Below are positions 60,020 through 64,000 of a stretch of DNA of 64,000 bases, piece by piece (the stretch's first letter is position 1; each line of letters begins with the position of its first letter). A model generated the notes under the pieces. It ran no database searches, was not told the origin of the DNA, and worked only from the letters and a program-made list of their open reading frames with translations. Position numbers and translations under genes: made by a program. The DNA comes from Dyadobacter sp. (GTDB lineage Bacteria > Bacteroidota > Bacteroidia > Cytophagales > Spirosomataceae), in the NCBI RefSeq assembly GCF_017744695.1, contig NZ_JAGIAS010000008.1, positions 62,001-126,000 of the forward strand, read 5' to 3'.

Positions 60020-62563
60020 ATGAATCCCAATACCTTCAATCTTTCCTGGTTATTACAAATGGCCTGGCGCGACAGCCGCAGAAACCGCGCCCGGCTGGCC
60101 CTTTTTATTTCGTCCATTATCCTCGGCATTGCTGCGCTTGTGGCCATTTACTCGCTCGGCGACAACCTGCGCGACAATATTGACAGCCAGGCGGCCACGC
60201 TCATCGGTGCGGACCTATCCGTTTATAGCGGCAAAAAAATCGAGGGCAAAGCGATGGTGTTCGTGGATTCGCTGGGCAAAATGCGCTCCGAAGAACGGGC
60301 ATTTGCCTCCATGGTGTATTTCAACAAAGGCGGCGGCAGCCGTTTGACGCAGGTGAAGGCCCTCTCCGGCGATTTTCCCTACTACGGTAAGCTGGAAACC
60401 ATTCCTGTTTCGGCTGAAAAGACGTTCCGAAACCGGCAGGAAGCATTGGTAGACCAAACGCTAATGCTGCAATACCGCGCACAGGTGGGGGATTCTATCC
60501 GCATTGGGGAAGTCACTTTTGCTATTGCAGGCGTTCTCGAAAAAGCACCTGGCGCAACCGGCGTTACCGCCTCGGTGGCGCCCGTAGTGTACATTCCGAT
60601 GCGCTTCCTGGATCAAACGGGCCTTATGCAAAAAGGCAGCCGGGTTGGTTACAGGTATTATTTCAAATATCCCGCCAAAACGGATGTCGAAAAGATGGTC
60701 AAAACCCTCGAACCCAAATTTGAGCGCTTTGACCTTGACTATAATACCGTCCAGAGCCAGAAAGAAGATACCGGCCGCTCATTCCGCGACCTCACGCGCT
60801 TCCTCTCGCTGGTAGGGTTCGTTGCGCTCCTGCTCGGATGCATAGGCGTCGCGAGCGCCATACATATATATGTGCGCGAGAAGCTGAACTCCATTGCGAT
60901 ACTCCGCTGCCTGGGGGTAAAAGCATCGCAGGCATTTCTGATCTATCTGATCCAGATCGCGGGCATCGGGCTGATCGGAACAGTGCTCGGTACCGTTCTG
61001 GGAACGATTATCCAGCAGTTTTTGCCCGTTGTATTGAAAGACCTGCTCCCATTTGACCTCATTACCGACATTTCATGGCCTGCAATCGGGCAAGGGCTCG
61101 CGATTGGTATACTTATTTCCATCCTTTTCGCATTGCCGCCGCTCGTATCGATCCGTAAAGTATCGCCACTGAATGTCCTTCGCTCGGCTTCCGACGCATC
61201 CCATCCCGAACGCGACGCCGTGAGCTGGGCATTATACGGGCTGATCGTCCTGTTCATTTTCGGGTTTTCTTTCCTGCAAATGCAGACGTGGTTGCAGGCG
61301 CTCATTTTTACCGTCAGCATTCTCGCTTCATTCCTGATCCTTTTCGGCATTGCCAGCTTACTGATGTGGCTTGTGCGCAGGTTCTTTCCCACTTCATGGA
61401 GTTACCTCTGGCGCCAGGGCCTTGCGAATTTGTACCGGCCTAATAACCAAACCACCATTCTTATCGTGTCGGTCGGGCTGGGCACTTCGCTGATCTGCAC
61501 GCTCTTCTTCATCCAAACCATCCTGCTTGCACGCGTGAAGCTTTCGAGCAGCGGCAACCAGCCTAACATGGTACTTTTCGATATCCAGAACCATCAGAAA
61601 GACGGTGTGCTGGCCATCGCCAAGGCCCAGAATGTACCTATCAACCAAAGCGTACCCATTGTGAACATGCGTTTGGAAGAAGTCAATGGCAAAACCGCCG
61701 CCGATTTTGAAGGCGACACCACAGCTGAGCAATCGCGCCGCATTTTCGGCCGCGAGTACCGGGTCACATTCCGCGATTCCACGACTTCTTCCGAAAAAAT
61801 CACCAAGGGAAAATGGCTAGGCAAATACGACAAATCCACTGACCTGATCCCCATCTCCGTGGAGCAGGGCTTTGCTGAAAGGAGCCGTCTGGAACTGGGC
61901 GATACCATGGTTTTCAACGTACAGGGCACCATTATGCCTACCACCATTTCCAGTTTCCGGGAGGTGAACTGGAGTGAGGTGCGTACCAACTTCCTGGTGG
62001 TATTTCCAACCGGCGTACTGGAAGATGCCCCGCAGTTCCATGCGATGCTCACGCACGTGCCTAATCCAACTGTTTCCGCACGGTTCCAGCAGGCGCTCGT
62101 CAGGCAGTACCCCAACATTTCTATCATCGACCTTGCCCTGGTGCTGCGCGTGCTGGACGATATTTTTAACAAAATCGGTTTCGTAATCCGCTTTATGGCC
62201 GGTTTCAGTATTCTCACGGGACTCATTGTCCTTATCGCGTCCGTCATGATTAGCAAGTACCAGCGCATTCAGGAGAGCGTCCTGTTGCGGACATTAGGTG
62301 CAAGCCGCAGGCAGATATTCGTTATCACTTCGCTCGAATATTTCTTTCTGGGCGCGTTGGCCGCATTCACCGGCATACTCATCGCCGTCATCGGAAGCTT
62401 TTGCCTCGCCAAATTCAACTTTGAATCCGAATTCAATCCTGAACTCGGCCCAGTGGTACTGATATTCCTTTTCGTCTCGTTGCTAACCGTAATTATCGGT
62501 TTGCTCAACAGCCGCGGCATCCTGTCCCGGCCACCTTTGGAGGTGTTGCGGCAGGATGTTTAA
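60020..62563 (+). CDS. FtsX-like ABC permease (YbbP-like)
   Basis: About 847 residues from ATG 60020 (MNPNTFNLSWLL); the upstream in-frame codons to 59990 would overlap the ATPase gene. An N-terminal helix and periplasmic MacB-type domain, two FtsX domains (about 255-380 and 725-840, e.g. GCIGVASAIHIYVREKLNSIAILRCLGV and VLLRTLGASRRQIF), and further helices give a YbbP-like 10-helix layout. Together with the ATPase and the divergent TesA-like lipoprotein it probably moves a lipid or lipoprotein-like substrate across the envelope. The substrate is unknown. Confidence 0.9.
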   Translation: MNPNTFNLSWLLQMAWRDSRRNRARLALFISSIILGIAALVAIYSLGDNLRDNIDSQAATLIGADLSVYSGKKIEGKAMVFVDSLGKMRSEERAFASMVYFNKGGGSRLTQVKALSGDFPYYGKLETIPVSAEKTFRNRQEALVDQTLMLQYRAQVGDSIRIGEVTFAIAGVLEKAPGATGVTASVAPVVYIPMRFLDQTGLMQKGSRVGYRYYFKYPAKTDVEKMVKTLEPKFERFDLDYNTVQSQKEDTGRSFRDLTRFLSLVGFVALLLGCIGVASAIHIYVREKLNSIAILRCLGVKASQAFLIYLIQIAGIGLIGTVLGTVLGTIIQQFLPVVLKDLLPFDLITDISWPAIGQGLAIGILISILFALPPLVSIRKVSPLNVLRSASDASHPERDAVSWALYGLIVLFIFGFSFLQMQTWLQALIFTVSILASFLILFGIASLLMWLVRRFFPTSWSYLWRQGLANLYRPNNQTTILIVSVGLGTSLICTLFFIQTILLARVKLSSSGNQPNMVLFDIQNHQKDGVLAIAKAQNVPINQSVPIVNMRLEEVNGKTAADFEGDTTAEQSRRIFGREYRVTFRDSTTSSEKITKGKWLGKYDKSTDLIPISVEQGFAERSRLELGDTMVFNVQGTIMPTTISSFREVNWSEVRTNFLVVFPTGVLEDAPQFHAMLTHVPNPTVSARFQQALVRQYPNISIIDLALVLRVLDDIFNKIGFVIRFMAGFSILTGLIVLIASVMISKYQRIQESVLLRTLGASRRQIFVITSLEYFFLGALAAFTGILIAVIGSFCLAKFNFESEFNPELGPVVLIFLFVSLLTVIIGLLNSRGILSRPPLEVLRQDV

Positions 62564-63074
62564 GTGTTTAATTTTCGGTATATTTAAACTGAAAATTAAA
62601 CAACACACACACTTGGAATTTGACATCCAGGGCAACTTGAAGCCTTACGACATTATTTATTGCGACTGGTCGACACTGAAAACTGAATTCGTCGATGCCT
62701 TTCCTGAATCTGATACAAGGCCGGGAATTTTCCGGAATTACTCAGAATATCTGGAGAAGCTGATCCCAATTATCGGAGCCGGATTTCACCAGTGGATTGA
62801 CGGAAGTTTTGTTACGAGAAAACTTAATCCCCGAGACATCGATGTTGTAACTTTTGTTGATGCCAATATTTACTATGCCAATGAATCTGAAATCGATATT
62901 TTAAGAGCCTACCACAGGGTTCGACAGACAGGAGTAGATGAGTACTTTGTCAAAAGATATCCTGAAAACCATCAAAAGTACGTTTTCTATCATATGGACC
63001 TACTTCAGTGGCGCAGTCAATTCTCTACTTCGCGTGCCCGAAAATCAAAAGGTTTTATACAACTAAACTTCTAG
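62556..63074 (+). CDS. DUF6932 family protein (nucleotidyltransferase-like)
   Basis: 172 residues if ATG 62556 is used, which overlaps the permease stop by 8 nt. A TTG at 62613 (giving LEFDIQGNLKPYDII...) may be the true start, because the first 19 residues look unlike the family. The GSFVTRKLNPRDIDVVTFV segment is a nucleotidyltransferase-type motif (GS, then DxD). The rest, with YFVKRYPENHQKYVFYHMDLLQWRSQF, fits DUF6932. The gene is followed by a small helical partner 3 nt later, which resembles two-gene NTase modules. The biological role is unknown. Confidence 0.7.
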   Translation: MFKCLIFGIFKLKIKQHTHLEFDIQGNLKPYDIIYCDWSTLKTEFVDAFPESDTRPGIFRNYSEYLEKLIPIIGAGFHQWIDGSFVTRKLNPRDIDVVTFVDANIYYANESEIDILRAYHRVRQTGVDEYFVKRYPENHQKYVFYHMDLLQWRSQFSTSRARKSKGFIQLNF

Positions 63075-63077
63075 ATT

Positions 63078-63311
63078 ATGGATATGAAGATATTGGAGGA
63101 ACTTCACGAATGGGGAGAGCAGGTAGCAAGGCTTATTGAGCTGGTAGCACTTACTAACAGAACCCTGCAACTCCATCGCGAGCTTGGCGACACGCCGTCG
63201 ATAATCAAACAATACGAGCGGCTATTGGCCGAGCATCAGCAAGAATTGGACGAGCTTCTGAAAACCTATGGCTTGACCGTTAAACTTCTGCCGGTAGAAA
63301 ACGCAGCCTGA
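63078..63311 (+). CDS. Small helical partner protein of the DUF6932 gene
   Basis: 77 residues, predicted entirely helical, with heptad-like leucines (EELHEWGEQVARLIELVALTNRTL, IIKQYERLLAEHQQELDELLKTYG), so it can form a coiled coil. No family recognised. It starts 3 nt after the DUF6932 stop codon and should be translated together with it. Its size and helical nature are compatible with an antitoxin-like or complex partner, but no evidence shows this. Confidence 0.6.
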   Translation: MDMKILEELHEWGEQVARLIELVALTNRTLQLHRELGDTPSIIKQYERLLAEHQQELDELLKTYGLTVKLLPVENAA

Positions 63312-63563
63312 CCGCCTTCTCTTCGGGCCACTCCACCGATCCTGCACACCTCGCAACCTGCATTACTTCACAAATCCGGATTTAACAATTCCTTAAAACC
63401 TATTCCTGCATTTATTCTTCTCCGTCATACCATTTTTGGTCCGGAAATGATGCTTTAATGCAACTTTCCCCATCCCGATTAGACTTTGGGGTGATTTAAA
63501 ATCACTATTCCTACACCGCAACAGGTAATATTAATTTCATCCAATTTAATCTTCATATTTTTT

Positions 63564-63593
63564 CAAACGTTTGCACAGAATTTCAAACGTTTG
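63564..63593 (+). promoter_or_regulatory. Two identical CAAACGTTTG operator palindromes, 20 bp apart
   Basis: TTTCAAACGTTTGCA occurs twice: the palindromic core CAAACGTTTG at 63564-63573 and 63584-63593. The spacing of exactly 20 bp places both sites on almost the same face of the helix. The core is the type bound by LacI/GalR-family regulators (the PurR box contains the same AAACGTTTG). Both lie just upstream of the SusC promoter. Confidence 0.65.
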
Positions 63594-63610
63594 CATTAAC
63601 TATAAAGTTA

Positions 63611-63641
63611 TTGCTATTAATTATCTTAAAAATACAATTTG
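63611..63641 (+). promoter_or_regulatory. Promoter of the SusC-type receptor
   Basis: TTG at 63611-63613, 19 nt, then TACAATTTG at 63633-63641. This matches the Bacteroidota pattern TTG-N19-TAnnTTTG except for one extra spacer base in the -7 element. Transcription would start near 63648, leaving about 90 nt of leader. Confidence 0.5.
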
Positions 63642-63675
63642 TAATCTTGTGATTCATAACCCCAAATTTTCCTCT

Positions 63676-63729
63676 ATGACTAAAAAATCTGTTTTGCCTC
63701 AACTTTCTATTCATTGTAAAATCCAATAA
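63676..63729 (+). other. Upstream reading frame of 17 codons in the SusC leader
   Basis: ATG 63676 to TAA 63727: MTKKSVLPQLSIHCKIQ. It ends 9 nt before the SusC start and lies within the predicted leader. It could affect translation of the receptor or be chance. Confidence 0.3.
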
Positions 63730-63738
63730 TCCACGACT

Positions 63739-64000
63739 ATGAGAAAGACTTCGACTCTATCAGTCAGGACCGGAATAATCAGAAACTGCCTCATGCAAGT
63801 AACGGCCGTGTGCGGCCTCCACGCCATTGCCGCAGCTGAAATACCCGTTCCCGAAGGCCAGCCCCGAAAACATGTTGAATCCAACATGAACACATTGCAG
63901 GAGGTTACCCTCACCGGAAAAGTAACAACCGAAGGTTCTGCCGAAGGTCTGCCCGGTGTTACCGTCGTGATCTCCGATGCCAACGGCAATAACAAACAAG
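63739..64000 (+). CDS. SusC/RagA-type TonB-dependent receptor, N-terminal part
   Basis: ATG 63739 to the right edge; only about 87 residues are seen. After a basic, signal-like start (MRKTSTLSVRTGIIRNCLMQ ... LHAIAAA), the mature part begins with LQEVTLTGKVTTEGSAEGLPGVTVVISDANGNNKQ. This is the carboxypeptidase-regulatory-like domain that opens every SusC-family transporter. A SusD partner would lie beyond the edge. Control is by the tandem LacI-type sites upstream, so a sugar or oligosaccharide is the likely substrate. Confidence 0.85.
   Translation, partial: MRKTSTLSVRTGIIRNCLMQVTAVCGLHAIAAAEIPVPEGQPRKHVESNMNTLQEVTLTGKVTTEGSAEGLPGVTVVISDANGNNKQ

Larger units (their letters stand above)
63312..63738. 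other. 427-bp regulatory region upstream of the SusC-type receptor
   Basis: No gene of normal size. It contains a small hairpin GTGATT-TAA-AATCAC (63490-63506), two LacI-type operator palindromes (63564-63593), a good promoter (63611-63641) and a 17-codon upstream reading frame (63676-63729). The rest is AT-rich. Confidence 0.55.

Overview
The window looks like chromosome from an aerobic, gliding-type Bacteroidota, most likely order Cytophagales near Dyadobacter/Spirosoma. Reasons: TonB-dependent/SusC-type receptors at both edges, a PorP/SprF protein, two proteins with type IX secretion (T9SS) sorting tails, TAnnTTTG-type promoters, few Shine-Dalgarno sequences and fairly even base composition. 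The genus is an inference. I see no rRNA, tRNA, CRISPR array, prophage or transposase gene.

Layout. 0-5 kb: the start of a TonB-dependent receptor behind a 19-bp inverted repeat, then a large hybrid sensor kinase. 4.6-25.4 kb is mostly housekeeping: rsmA, mgtE, serine dehydratase, a DUF6934 pair, dtd, a MazG-like pyrophosphohydrolase, sucA-sucB, PorP/SprF, a TolB-like propeller/barrel protein, an FAD oxidoreductase, cmk, an acetyltransferase and the lactate-oxidation genes lutA and lutBC, which are split by a small secreted-protein gene. 25.4-33.5 kb is a sugar-acid catabolic cluster (mutarotase, lactonase-type amidohydrolase, FAH-type hydrolase, SDR, UxaA-type dehydratase) with a divergent AraC regulator. 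It fits non-phosphorylative L-fucose oxidation with a UxaA-family enzyme in the fuconate-dehydratase position. Its intergenic gaps are full of repeats, including a 92-bp tandem array between two 20-bp palindromes. The AraC gene overlaps an adenine deaminase gene.

33.6-42 kb: an ECF sigma factor without a visible anti-sigma gene, rarA, a YfbU-family protein, small membrane proteins, a large T9SS cargo protein, an orphan LuxR-type response regulator and an aldo/keto reductase. 42-56 kb is a carbohydrate region: a Tat-type subunit plus GMC dehydrogenase, an MFS permease, a glycosidase-like protein, esterases (one CE15-like, one CE1-like), a ROK kinase/regulator and a FucP-type sugar permease. 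The CE1, CE15, FucP and ROK genes run in one direction and could import and process sugars released from esterified plant polysaccharide.

56-64 kb: small stress/membrane proteins, a second T9SS protein sharing its C-terminal cassette with the first, a TesA-like esterase divergent from a YbbA/YbbP-type ABC exporter, a DUF6932 nucleotidyltransferase-like gene with a small helical partner, and the start of a SusC-type receptor behind two LacI-type operators exactly 20 bp apart. I found no clear new multi-gene system. The best leads are the UxaA-containing fucose pathway, the palindrome-bounded tandem array, the unexplained transcription unit at about 42.2-42.6 kb, the two-operator SusC promoter and the DUF6932 pair.
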